Shown here one piece after another: positions 26,684-35,444 of a DNA stretch of 64,000 nt. Under the pieces are notes generated by a model that worked only from the letters and a program-made list of their open reading frames with translations, was not told the DNA's origin and did no database searches. How positions within the stretch are numbered: position 1 is the stretch's first letter; the number at the start of each line of letters is the position of its first letter. The stretch is from Thalassovita sp. (lineage in GTDB: Bacteria > Pseudomonadota > Alphaproteobacteria > Rhodobacterales > Rhodobacteraceae). The DNA is taken from the NCBI GenBank assembly GCA_017792425.1, contig CP051233.1, positions 2,536,319-2,600,318 of the forward strand. The letters run 5' to 3'. The position numbers and the translations under genes are program-made.

Positions 26684-28303
26684 CTAAAACACGAAATGAT
26701 CGTCGGTCAGATCGGACATGGCTACCCCGCGCAATTCAATCAGGATGTCCGAAATCTCCCAGCCCGGCGCATCCCATGCCACCAACGCGTCGCCGTCTGC
26801 ATCTTCTGACAACACCAGGTCCGCCCGGCTGATCTTCATCTCCGTAAAATCCAGGACGTCACTGGCGACGTCGAAATCCATCACGATGTCATGGCTGGCG
26901 CCCCCACCTGCGCCGGCCCAAACCTGCGGATCGTTTTCCTTATAGATCAGGACGTCATCTCCATCGCCTGTCCAGATAAAGTTCGTCCCCGATCCCCCGA
27001 ATAAGCTGTTGCCGCCATTGTTACCAAAGATGATCTCGTGCGCCTCGCTTCCGATGAAGGGGTCATTGTTGCGGTCATCCCCAATATCGTGCCGTTCTTC
27101 AGAAATGATCTTCATTGTGTATTCGGTCCAGTAGCCCGCATTGAATACCAGTTCCTCGATGAAGAACTGCTCTCCGGTTGCTTTGAACTGTTTCTGGACA
27201 ACAAGGGTTGATACCCCTCCATCCGCAGAGATGACCATGTTCAGCCCATCACGCGCGAAGCTGAGCCGCGCAAACGCCTCTGGTGTGGAACCGTCTGAAG
27301 GACCGTAGAACCCCCGCAGCTCTATTGAATCGATGTTCTGATAGCTTGGCGCGTCGCCTTGATCAGAGATGGTATCATTCCCCCAACCAGCGTCCCCCAG
27401 CCGTGAATTGAACACATAGACATCCCCGGCCAGACCGCCGCGCAGCCAGTCATTGCCCGCGTCTCCGGAAAGATAGTCCTGCCCTTCGCCACCTTCCAGC
27501 CTATCATTGCCGTTGCCGCCCAACAGCCGGTCGTTGTCCGCCTCGCCCATAATCCTGTCATTTCCGTCGCCCGCCTCGATCCAGTCGGCCCCATTGCCCC
27601 CCCGGATCTTGTCCCAGCCACTTTCGGAAAAGACGGTGTCATTTCCGTTCCCCGCGCGGATCTTGTCACCGCCATTGCCGCCGAACACCATGTCGTCGCC
27701 GTTTCCGGACTTGATGGTATCTTTGCCGCCGTTGCCGAATATCCAGTCGTCCCCCCCGCGCCCCAGCATTACTTCGGCAGCGTTCGTGCCCGCGATCAGA
27801 TCCGCCAACGACCCGCCTTCGGGTCCAGTGGCAATCTGGTATACAGTTCCCCCGGCCTCGATGCTTTCAACCGCACCATCCCTGAAATGGTCGATGATCT
27901 CTATATGGTACGACGGTTTCGAAGGATCCCTGAACCGAGCCGGTTTGTACGGGGTATCAAGGATCAGATCATCCCCGACGCGGATCGCCTCGGCATAGCC
28001 GACATACCCCAAGGAAGCGGAATGATAGAACGCTCCGGCATTCACGATGCCATCCACCGCCCCGTCTGCACTGTCGTCCTGGATGATGTAGGATTGGCTA
28101 GCATCGCTTCTGCGCAGATCGTAGATGTCATCGCCAAGGCCACCCAGCAGAAAATCGGATTCACCTGTTACGGTGGTGCCATACGGGGTCAGGGTATCGG
28201 CGGCGTCCGTCCCAATCAATGTGTCCGTTCCCAATGTCCCGATGATGTCCGCCAATTGTCCGCTCCTCCGATCATGCAAGCCCCGCTTCTCAGGATCACA
28301 CAT
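26684..28303 (-). CDS. RTX calcium-binding repeat protein, probable type I secretion substrate
   Basis: The protein (539 residues from ATG 28303) carries a block of glycine-rich nonapeptide repeats, GGxGxDxhx, at about residues 180-293 (for example GGNGNDRLEGGEGQD) and a second short block near 418-450. These repeats wind into a calcium-binding beta-roll after export. The C-terminus (MDFDVASDVLDF, then DDHFVF) fits an uncleaved type I secretion signal. No catalytic domain is visible; the parts outside the repeats are unrecognised. Start: TTG at 28255 has GGAGG upstream and gives the usual MADIIGTLGTD-type N-terminus, so it may be the true start. No HlyB/HlyD/TolC genes are in the window. Confidence 0.85.
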   Translation of the reverse strand: MCDPEKRGLHDRRSGQLADIIGTLGTDTLIGTDAADTLTPYGTTVTGESDFLLGGLGDDIYDLRRSDASQSYIIQDDSADGAVDGIVNAGAFYHSASLGYVGYAEAIRVGDDLILDTPYKPARFRDPSKPSYHIEIIDHFRDGAVESIEAGGTVYQIATGPEGGSLADLIAGTNAAEVMLGRGGDDWIFGNGGKDTIKSGNGDDMVFGGNGGDKIRAGNGNDTVFSESGWDKIRGGNGADWIEAGDGNDRIMGEADNDRLLGGNGNDRLEGGEGQDYLSGDAGNDWLRGGLAGDVYVFNSRLGDAGWGNDTISDQGDAPSYQNIDSIELRGFYGPSDGSTPEAFARLSFARDGLNMVISADGGVSTLVVQKQFKATGEQFFIEELVFNAGYWTEYTMKIISEERHDIGDDRNNDPFIGSEAHEIIFGNNGGNSLFGGSGTNFIWTGDGDDVLIYKENDPQVWAGAGGGASHDIVMDFDVASDVLDFTEMKISRADLVLSEDADGDALVAWDAPGWEISDILIELRGVAMSDLTDDHFVF

Positions 28304-28476
28304 ATCAAATCCCTAATCTATTCCCTGCATCCCCAATACGGGGGCGAAAATCCCGAAATAAACCTGAGTTTAGGCCGTTTCTGCCCAGACAACGCTCAAA
28401 CAGGCGTAGTTCGGGCTTGGCCTGAGCCTCTGGTCAGCCCAAGATCAACCCAAGGACAACTCAAACGGGGCTGATC

Positions 28477-29313
28477 ATGACCAAGAACATTCTCGTCGCT
28501 ACGGACCTGTCGGCCCGCTCGGACCGCGCCGTTCACCGTGCGGCCCAACTGGCGCGGGCGCATGGTGCGCGCCTGACCATCCTGCATGTTCTGGATGACG
28601 CAATGCCGGACAAGCTGCTGGCAGAGCAGCAATCCGCTGTTTCAGAGTACCTGGACGAATTCGCCGCGTCAGTTGCGGCTGGATTGGATTGCACCGTCCT
28701 GCCCTGTATTGGCGATCCAGCCACGACGATCCTGGATCAGGTACAGGATCAGAATCCATCTTTGCTGGTTGTCGGAACCCACCGCGAACGGCGCTTTTGG
28801 GATGCGATACGCGAAACTACTGCGCAACGGGTGGTGCGACTGACTGGCTACCCGGTTCTGGTGGTCGCCAGCCCAGCGGACAAAGACTATGCTTCGGTGC
28901 TGGCGGCCACGGATTTTTCCCCTGCCTCAACCGCCGCGTTGAACCTGGGCCATGCACTTGCGCCAACGGCGACGATAACGCCGCTGCATGCGGTCCATGT
29001 CCCCTATGCAGGGCGTCTGGCCGGTTCGGAACTCGCGGTTCAAGACCTTGCTGCCGCTTTCCTTGCCGAAGCGAAAGAGGCGGACGACGCGTGGCGCGCC
29101 AAAACCGCACTGCCGGTCACCCTGCACCACACCACGTTTCCCACCGGCAGCGCCCTGAACGCCCTGAAGAAGTTGGCCAAGCGCGAAACCCTGATCACCG
29201 CAGGCGCGCACGGCCGGACCGGGGCGCACCGCGCATTGCTGGGCAGCGTCGCTACCGATCTTCTGCGCGATCCGCCCTGTGACGTGCTGATTGCGCGCCC
29301 CAACGGTGGCTGA
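28477..29313 (+). CDS. Tandem-domain universal stress protein
   Basis: This 278-residue protein has two UspA folds. The first (1-140) opens KNILVATDLSARSDRAV. The second (about 145-278) ends with the nucleotide-binding signature GAHGRTGAHRALLGSVA (G-x2-G-x9-G-S). The matching loop in the first domain (GTHRERRFWDAIRET) is degenerate, so only the second probably binds ATP. Such proteins aid survival under starvation or low oxygen. It is divergent from the RTX gene, with 173 bases between them; no clear FNR-type site is seen there. Confidence 0.9.
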   Translation: MTKNILVATDLSARSDRAVHRAAQLARAHGARLTILHVLDDAMPDKLLAEQQSAVSEYLDEFAASVAAGLDCTVLPCIGDPATTILDQVQDQNPSLLVVGTHRERRFWDAIRETTAQRVVRLTGYPVLVVASPADKDYASVLAATDFSPASTAALNLGHALAPTATITPLHAVHVPYAGRLAGSELAVQDLAAAFLAEAKEADDAWRAKTALPVTLHHTTFPTGSALNALKKLAKRETLITAGAHGRTGAHRALLGSVATDLLRDPPCDVLIARPNGG

Positions 29314-29354
29314 TTTCCTTGCCAACATGACCGCGCCTGAATATATGCGCGGAC

Positions 29355-30965
29355 ATGTTGGATACCGCTTCGAACCGCCCCGCTTTGCCGCCTGAAATCG
29401 CGCGGCGCCGTACCTTCGCGATCATCTCGCACCCGGACGCCGGTAAAACGACGTTGACGGAAAAATTTCTGTTGTACGGCGGCGCGATCCAGATGGCCGG
29501 ACAGGTGCGCGCCAAGGGCGAAGCGCGCCGCACCCGCTCGGATTTCATGAAAATGGAACAGGATCGCGGGATTTCGGTCAGCGCTTCGGCCATGTCTTTC
29601 GATTTCGGCAAGTTCCGGTTTAACCTGGTGGATACGCCCGGCCACTCCGACTTCTCGGAAGACACCTATCGTACGCTAACCGCCGTGGATGCGGCGATCA
29701 TGGTGATCGACGGTGCCAAGGGCGTGGAATCCCAGACCCAGAAGCTGTTCGAGGTCTGCCGCCTGCGTGACCTGCCGATCCTGACCTTCTGTAACAAAAT
29801 GGACCGCGAATCCCGCGATACGTTCGAGATTATCGACGAAATCCAGGAAATGCTGGCGATTGACGTCACCCCTGCCAGTTGGCCCATCGGCACCGGCCGC
29901 GATTTCGTCGGCTGCTATGACATGCTTCACAATCGTCTGGAATTGATGGATCGCGCCGATCGCAACAAGGTAGCGGAATCCATCAAGATCAATGGCCTGG
30001 ACGACCCCGCGCTGGAAAAACATGTGCCTTCCCACCTGGTTGACCAGCTGCGCGAAGAGGTCGAGATGGCCCGCGAACTGCTGCCCCGAATGGACCCGCA
30101 ATCCGTGCTAGAGGGTCATATGACCCCGATCTGGTTTGGTTCAGCGATCAATTCCTTCGGGGTGAAGGAACTGATGGACGGTATTGCGGAATACGGTCCG
30201 CAGCCGCAGCCACAACAGGCCAGTCCACGCCAGATTCTGCCCGAGGAAACCAAGGTAGCCGGCTTCGTGTTCAAGGTGCAGGCCAACATGGACCCCAAGC
30301 ACCGCGACCGCGTGGCCTTTGTCCGGCTGGCTTCCGGCCACTTCGAACGCGGCATGAAGCTGACCCATGTGCGCACCAAGAAGCCGATGGCGATTTCCAA
30401 CCCGGTGCTGTTCCTGGCCGCCGACCGCGAATTGGCCGAGGAAGCTTGGGCGGGTGACATCATCGGCATCCCGAACCACGGGCAACTGCGCATCGGTGAC
30501 ACCCTGACCGAGGGCGAGGCCCTGCGCGCCACCGGCATCCCGTCCTTCGCACCGGAACTGCTGCAGGGCGTCCGCGCGGGCGACCCGATGAAGGCCAAGC
30601 ACCTGGAAAAGGCCTTGATGCAATTCGCCGAAGAAGGCGCGGCCAAAGTGTTCAAACCGAACATCGGCTCCGGCTTCATCGTCGGCGTGGTCGGCGCGCT
30701 GCAATTCGAGGTTCTGGCCAGCCGGATTGAACTGGAATACGGCCTGCCCGTCCGCTTTGACCAGACACAGTTCACCAGCGCGCGCTGGGTGTCCGGGGAC
30801 AAGTTGGCGGTGGACAAATTCGTAGCCGCCAACAAGCAGCACATCGCCCATGACCATGACGGCGACATCGTCTACCTAACGCGCCTGCAATGGGATATCG
30901 ATCGTGTGGACCGCGACTATCCCGATATCCACTTGTCGGCAACCAAGGAAATGCACGGAGAATAA
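29355..30965 (+). CDS. prfC: Peptide chain release factor 3
   Basis: RF3 is the GTPase that recycles RF1 and RF2 from the ribosome after peptide release. The 536-residue protein has G1 SHPDAGKTT near residue 24, switch I with EQDRGISV, G3 DTPGHSDFSEDTYR, G4 NKMDRE, then the beta-barrel domains II and III. The EDTYR wording after DTPGH separates RF3 from EF-G and LepA. It lies 41 bases after uspA but needs no shared function. Confidence 0.96.
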   Translation: MLDTASNRPALPPEIARRRTFAIISHPDAGKTTLTEKFLLYGGAIQMAGQVRAKGEARRTRSDFMKMEQDRGISVSASAMSFDFGKFRFNLVDTPGHSDFSEDTYRTLTAVDAAIMVIDGAKGVESQTQKLFEVCRLRDLPILTFCNKMDRESRDTFEIIDEIQEMLAIDVTPASWPIGTGRDFVGCYDMLHNRLELMDRADRNKVAESIKINGLDDPALEKHVPSHLVDQLREEVEMARELLPRMDPQSVLEGHMTPIWFGSAINSFGVKELMDGIAEYGPQPQPQQASPRQILPEETKVAGFVFKVQANMDPKHRDRVAFVRLASGHFERGMKLTHVRTKKPMAISNPVLFLAADRELAEEAWAGDIIGIPNHGQLRIGDTLTEGEALRATGIPSFAPELLQGVRAGDPMKAKHLEKALMQFAEEGAAKVFKPNIGSGFIVGVVGALQFEVLASRIELEYGLPVRFDQTQFTSARWVSGDKLAVDKFVAANKQHIAHDHDGDIVYLTRLQWDIDRVDRDYPDIHLSATKEMHGE

Positions 30966-31066
30966 CATTGCGCGCGGTTCTTGGTCAGATCACCTTGGAC
31001 CGCGCCAGATTTCCGCCATACTCGCCTGCGATTCCCTTGGGACAGCCCCTTGAAACAGGATTGGCC

Positions 31067-31930
31067 ATGTATTGTCGGCGCAGCGCACAGTTTCGCTTTC
31101 TGTCTCTGCTGCTGGGCGGTGTCATGTGGCTATTGCCATTTCTGGCGCCGCCGTTGTGCGCCCAGCCGCAGTTGCAAGATCTCCCCTATGGCCCCGATCC
31201 CAGACAGAAGTTGGACGTCTATCTGCCAACCGACACGCAGAACGCGCCGGTGATCGTTCTGGTCCACGGTGGCGGATGGCGCTTCGGGGACAAGTCAAAC
31301 GAAGCCGTCTGGCAGGACAAGGCGGCCCATTGGACCGCTTTGGGCGTGATGGTCGTCGCGGTGAACTACCGGCTTGTGCCACAGGTCACCCCGCTGGACC
31401 AGGCACAGGACGTCGCTCGCGCTCTTGCCTATGTTCAGGCCAATGCCGCCGGTTGGGGCGGTGCCGGGGATCATGTGGTCCTGATGGGCCATTCCGCTGG
31501 CGGACATCTGGCAGCCCTGATCAGCGCCGACCCCGCCTTGGCCAAGACGCTGGGGGCGCAGGATTGGCTGGCCACTGTTGTGCTGGACACGGCGATACTG
31601 GACACACATGCAGTCATGACGTCCGCGCCATCAGTCCTTTATGATCAGGCATTCGGGTCCGACCCCCGATTTTGGGCACAGGTGTCCCCGGCTGCGCGTC
31701 TTTCCGCCTTGGCCCCGCCCATGCTGCTGGTCTGTTCAACCCGCCGCGCCCTGCCATGTCCGCAAGCGGATGCCTTAGCCGCTCGACTGACTGCGCTTGG
31801 CGGGCTTGCGCGTATCCTGCCGGTGGACATGTCCCACCGCTCTGTCAACGAGGCACTGGGGCTGCACCCGGACTATACCGCCCAGGTGGACGCCTTCCTG
31901 CGCGACATCGGCCTGTGGGGCCAGCCATGA
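31067..31930 (+). CDS. Exported alpha/beta hydrolase, carboxylesterase-like
   Basis: The 287-residue protein starts with a signal-peptide-like segment (FLSLLLGGVMWLLPFLAPPL, residues 11-30). The oxyanion-hole motif is VHGGGWRFGD (from residue 66), and the nucleophile is Ser143 in GHSAGGHLAAL. An Asp and a His late in the protein (DMSHRSVNE, near residue 255) complete the likely triad. HGGGW and GHSAGG are typical of the BD-FAE/kynurenine formamidase-like esterases. ATG at 31067 is chosen because it starts the signal peptide; the earlier open frame overlaps prfC. Substrate unknown. The stop overlaps the next gene by 4 bases. Confidence 0.83.
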   Translation: MYCRRSAQFRFLSLLLGGVMWLLPFLAPPLCAQPQLQDLPYGPDPRQKLDVYLPTDTQNAPVIVLVHGGGWRFGDKSNEAVWQDKAAHWTALGVMVVAVNYRLVPQVTPLDQAQDVARALAYVQANAAGWGGAGDHVVLMGHSAGGHLAALISADPALAKTLGAQDWLATVVLDTAILDTHAVMTSAPSVLYDQAFGSDPRFWAQVSPAARLSALAPPMLLVCSTRRALPCPQADALAARLTALGGLARILPVDMSHRSVNEALGLHPDYTAQVDAFLRDIGLWGQP

Positions 31931-32541
31931 GTCCGCTGCAAAACCGCGTCCAGCCAACCGGAGAAATTTCCGCCCTTACGGCGCGCGGCACGCTTACCGG
32001 CAATCGCGGCATCCTGCACCGCCCGGATGGCACGCTGGGTCCATCACGCTGGAAGCACACGCATTGGGTTTGCTGCGAACTGTGCCACAACGGCCGCTAT
32101 CACGGCCCCATGCCGGCTAACGGGTGGACAGCACTGTTTTTCCTGGACGAGGCAGTAGCCTTGGCGGCCGGGCACCGCCCCTGCCATGCCTGCCGTCGGC
32201 CAGATGCCCACCGCTTTCACGCGGCATGGGAGACCGCGCATGGCCCGCTCCGATCCACCGCAGAGATCGACAGTGCCCTGCACCCGACGCGCGTCACACG
32301 GTCCCGTCAACAGGTCCGCCACACCGCAACGGCAGAATCCCTGCCTCCCGGCACCTTCATCCTGACGGACGGGCCATATCTGCTGACGGCAACGGCGGCT
32401 TTGCGTTATTCGCCTGCGGGTTATGTCCGTGCGGACCCGCGCCCGACAGGCGCTGTCACTGTCCTGACCCCGGCCCCGGTCACCGCCGTTCTTGCCAACG
32501 GCTACCTTCCGCGTCTGCACCCCTCGTCCAAGATGTCCTGA
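31927..32541 (+). CDS. Conserved unknown protein with Cys/His-rich zinc-site candidates
   Basis: This 204-residue protein is of a conserved type I recognise only as uncharacterised: MSPLQNRVQPTGEI, GTLTGNRGILHRPDG, then a Cys/His-rich centre, HWVCCELCHNGRYHG (Cys49, Cys50, Cys53) and ALAAGHRPCHACRR (His83, Cys86, Cys89). The second part resembles the Ada zinc-binding ending (ALxAGYRPCxxC), which suggests a small zinc domain. It shares a 4-base ATGA overlap with the esterase gene, so the two are co-expressed. The C-terminal 80 residues are beta-rich (GTFILTDGPYLL). Activity not known; a DNA-repair role is only a guess. Confidence 0.7.
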   Translation: MSPLQNRVQPTGEISALTARGTLTGNRGILHRPDGTLGPSRWKHTHWVCCELCHNGRYHGPMPANGWTALFFLDEAVALAAGHRPCHACRRPDAHRFHAAWETAHGPLRSTAEIDSALHPTRVTRSRQQVRHTATAESLPPGTFILTDGPYLLTATAALRYSPAGYVRADPRPTGAVTVLTPAPVTAVLANGYLPRLHPSSKMS

Positions 32542-32595
32542 CCTGCCGCACATTCGGCCCTTGCCCGCCGCAACGCCGCGCGTCATTCTCCCGCC

Positions 32596-34359
32596 ATGAG
32601 CGAGCAGGAAAAACAAACCTACCCGGGCGGTTTTCGCGCCATCGTTTCCCAGATGGAGAAGCGTCAGGACCCGCTTGTCTACCTCGACGGCGAAGCCCTG
32701 CCTCCGTTGGACGCAGACCTGCAGCAGATCAAAACCCGAACCGTCCAGAAAGGCGCGGCGGAACTGGGCAGATCGCGCAGCACCTATGCCCGCAAATACC
32801 GCGAACTGGCCAAGCAATTCCACGGCCAGTCCGGCCTGCTGCACCTGCACGGCCTGCTGATCGCAAACCTGCGTCGCAAAGGGCAACCAGAACACACGGC
32901 GGCCTTGTTCAACCGCCTTTGGGCCGAGGAGCCAGAGTTTCTGCTGGATCATCTGGATGCGCGGTGGTTGGTGTCAGCGGTCACCACCTTCGGCGACCAC
33001 GGGCAGACAGCGGACCAACGACAGTTGGGACAGGCGCTTTCGGTGCTGTTCGGCATGATGAAGCTTTACGAAACCGAACGGCTTTATTCAGGCCACGCGC
33101 CGGCAGACGCCTTCCCCATCGCGGACCGGTCGGCCAGGCAGTTGGCCCTGCAGATGGACCCGTTCGCACTCTCCACGGGAGGGCTGGACGTAAACCTGTT
33201 GGGCGGGTTGTGGCAACAAGCTGAACAAGTGCCCGTTCTGCGCCCCCTTGCCCAACGGCTGCTGTCGCTGCTGATCAGCGACGACATGACCGTGTTCCGC
33301 CGCCTTCGCACCATGCGGGCCGAGCGCGACAAGGCGCTGAAGGCCAAGGGAATTCGCCAGAAATCCAGCCCCAAACGTGAACGCATCGCAGATGTGCCCC
33401 CCCATATCCTGAAAACCGACCCGGCCACATTACGCTGGGGCGTGGTGGCGATGATCAAGGCGCCGCTGGTGGATACCGCCCGCTTTGCCGCACATCACCT
33501 GGACCTTGGTGCGCACCGGTTGCATATCTTTCTGGACGATCCTGCGCCGCGCACTGTGGAATTCCTGTCATGCCACCCGAACATCACTGTCACGACCTGC
33601 GACAACGCCTATTGGGACACACAGAAAAAACCCCGCATGAAGGCGCACCAGATGCGGCAGGTCTGGGTCGCAACCCAAGCCTATCAGGACACGGATGTGG
33701 ACTGGCTGGCGCATCTGGACGTTGATGAATTCCTGTTGCCCCCCGCCCCGGTGGCCGACCTGCTGGCGCAAATACCCGGCGACATGGCCGTTCTACGCAT
33801 GGCCCCGGCCGAACTGTTGGCCGGGTCACAGGGGAATGAGTTGTTCAAGCTGCAGCGTAAATTCGCAGGACAGGGCAAGGCCGCGCTAGAGGCGATCTAT
33901 CCCAATTTCGGCAGCCACCTGCCCGACGGGTTCGTCAGTCACCGCGAGGGCAAGAACTTTGCCCGCACCGGTCTGGACGGTATCCGGCTGGGCATTCACA
34001 CAGTCCTGCAGGACGGCGCGCTGATAAGCAACCGCACCCGCACAGACGGCTTTTTCATCGGCCACGCCCACGCGCCCAGTTGGGGTTTCTTCCGCGATCA
34101 CATGAAGTTCCGCATGACGCGCGGGTCTTACCGAAAATCGGACGAAGAAAAGTTCCGGCTGCTGGACATTCTGGAATTCCTGCACAAAGAGGACGGCGAA
34201 GACGGTCTACGCCTATTTTTCCACGAGGTCTGCGAAGCCACGCCACACCTGGTTTCGGCACTGGAAAAACATCGGATGCTGCTGCGCTACCGGTTGGATC
34301 TGGACACGAAGGTTCAGCGCCAATTCGGCATGTTGCCGGAACAGGAGGCCGCGGAATGA
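32596..34359 (+). CDS. Glycosyltransferase with long helical N-terminal domain
   Basis: The 587-residue protein has an all-helical N-terminal half (about 1-270, with a TPR-like look in YARKYRELAKQFHGQSGLLH) and a C-terminal glycosyltransferase domain from about residue 280: RWGVVAMIKAPLVDTARFAA, LGAHRLHIFLDD, and the metal-binding Asp375-Val-Asp377 in HLDVDEFLLP. The C-terminal half closely parallels the next gene's product (LGAHRLYIYLDNDN, HIDVDEFLW, GSYR). It is therefore a paralogue pair, with extra N-terminal domain here. There is no signal peptide. It overlaps the next gene by 4 bases. Donor and acceptor unknown. Confidence 0.75.
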   Translation: MSEQEKQTYPGGFRAIVSQMEKRQDPLVYLDGEALPPLDADLQQIKTRTVQKGAAELGRSRSTYARKYRELAKQFHGQSGLLHLHGLLIANLRRKGQPEHTAALFNRLWAEEPEFLLDHLDARWLVSAVTTFGDHGQTADQRQLGQALSVLFGMMKLYETERLYSGHAPADAFPIADRSARQLALQMDPFALSTGGLDVNLLGGLWQQAEQVPVLRPLAQRLLSLLISDDMTVFRRLRTMRAERDKALKAKGIRQKSSPKRERIADVPPHILKTDPATLRWGVVAMIKAPLVDTARFAAHHLDLGAHRLHIFLDDPAPRTVEFLSCHPNITVTTCDNAYWDTQKKPRMKAHQMRQVWVATQAYQDTDVDWLAHLDVDEFLLPPAPVADLLAQIPGDMAVLRMAPAELLAGSQGNELFKLQRKFAGQGKAALEAIYPNFGSHLPDGFVSHREGKNFARTGLDGIRLGIHTVLQDGALISNRTRTDGFFIGHAHAPSWGFFRDHMKFRMTRGSYRKSDEEKFRLLDILEFLHKEDGEDGLRLFFHEVCEATPHLVSALEKHRMLLRYRLDLDTKVQRQFGMLPEQEAAE

Positions 34360-35291
34360 CCCTGCCCACCTGGGGGATTGTCAGCACGATCAAGGCTCCT
34401 GTCCGCGAGATCTTGAACTTCTGCGCCCATCACCTCGAACTGGGGGCGCACCGGTTGTATATCTATCTGGACAACGACAATAGAGAAGCGTTCACGCTAT
34501 TGTCGGAACACCCGAACATCCTGCCTGTCCTATGCGATGACGCCTATTGGGCGACTGTTGGCCGTCGCCCGGGCAAGCACCAGGCGCGGCAGGTGGCAAA
34601 TGCTGCCCATGCCTACGCCCGCGCACCAGAGGTTGACTGGCTGGCGCATATAGACGTGGACGAGTTTCTGTGGACCTCAGCCCCGTTGCCATCTCAACTC
34701 GCCGCCCTGCCCGGCGATTGCGTCGTTGCACGTATCCGCCCGGCCGAAGCGTTGGCCAGTCCCGAACCCGGCCCGGTCACGCATTTCAAACGCCTGACAA
34801 TCGACCGCGCCAAACGCGACAGTCAAACACGCCGCATCTATCCCACCTTTGGTATGCACCTGAACGGCGGTTTCCTGTCCCATGTTCAGGGCAAGCTGAT
34901 CTATCGAACCGGAATTCCCAGCCTGACCGCAAAGATCCACAACGTGAACGTGGGCGACATGATGAACCCCGGCCAACAGGAACTTGCAGGCACCGAACTG
35001 CTGCATCTACACGCCAAAAGCTGGGAAGATTTCATCGCGGCCTTCCGCTTTCGAATAGCCCGCGGTTCCTACCGGTCAGAGCTGAAACCGGCCACCCAAA
35101 ACGGCGTTTCCATGCACGATCTGTTTACCATGATTCACAACGAAGCTGGAGAGGACGGTCTGCGCGCTTTTTATGCAGAGGTTTGCACCGCTTCGCCCGA
35201 CCTGCTGAACCGACTGCAGGCAGAGGGCCTGTTGTCCTGTCACGCGCTGAACCTGGACCCCAAGCGCGCGAAACAGTTTTTTTCGGCGTAA
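34356..35291 (+). CDS. Glycosyltransferase family 2-type protein, single domain
   Basis: The 311-residue protein is a stand-alone version of the glycosyltransferase domain of the upstream gene: WGIVSTIKAPVREILNFCAH (residues 6-25), LELGAHRLYIYLDNDN, DAYW (near 57), and Asp100-Val-Asp102 in HIDVDEF. GGFLSHVQGK and HLHAKSWEDFI are also matched upstream. The pair looks like a duplication in which one copy kept, or gained, a long N-terminal domain. The start at 34356 overlaps the previous stop. A downstream gap of 153 bases separates it from the helicase gene. Confidence 0.78.
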   Translation: MTLPTWGIVSTIKAPVREILNFCAHHLELGAHRLYIYLDNDNREAFTLLSEHPNILPVLCDDAYWATVGRRPGKHQARQVANAAHAYARAPEVDWLAHIDVDEFLWTSAPLPSQLAALPGDCVVARIRPAEALASPEPGPVTHFKRLTIDRAKRDSQTRRIYPTFGMHLNGGFLSHVQGKLIYRTGIPSLTAKIHNVNVGDMMNPGQQELAGTELLHLHAKSWEDFIAAFRFRIARGSYRSELKPATQNGVSMHDLFTMIHNEAGEDGLRAFYAEVCTASPDLLNRLQAEGLLSCHALNLDPKRAKQFFSA

Positions 35292-35444
35292 CCTCCCGAA
35301 AAATAAGGGACAGATTGACCCGCTCCTCGCTTTCCTGTACACCGCGCCGACAGGAAGACCCAAGGGCTGCCACCCAAGGGCCATACGGGCCCAACCTTCC
35401 ATTGACGCTACGGGCCGCATCGTGTCCGTAAACCACGGATACAC

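Noticed and set aside
28304..28476. FNR-type operator upstream of the universal stress gene
   Set aside because: AAGATCAAC resembles half a site, but the matching half with 4-base spacing is absent.
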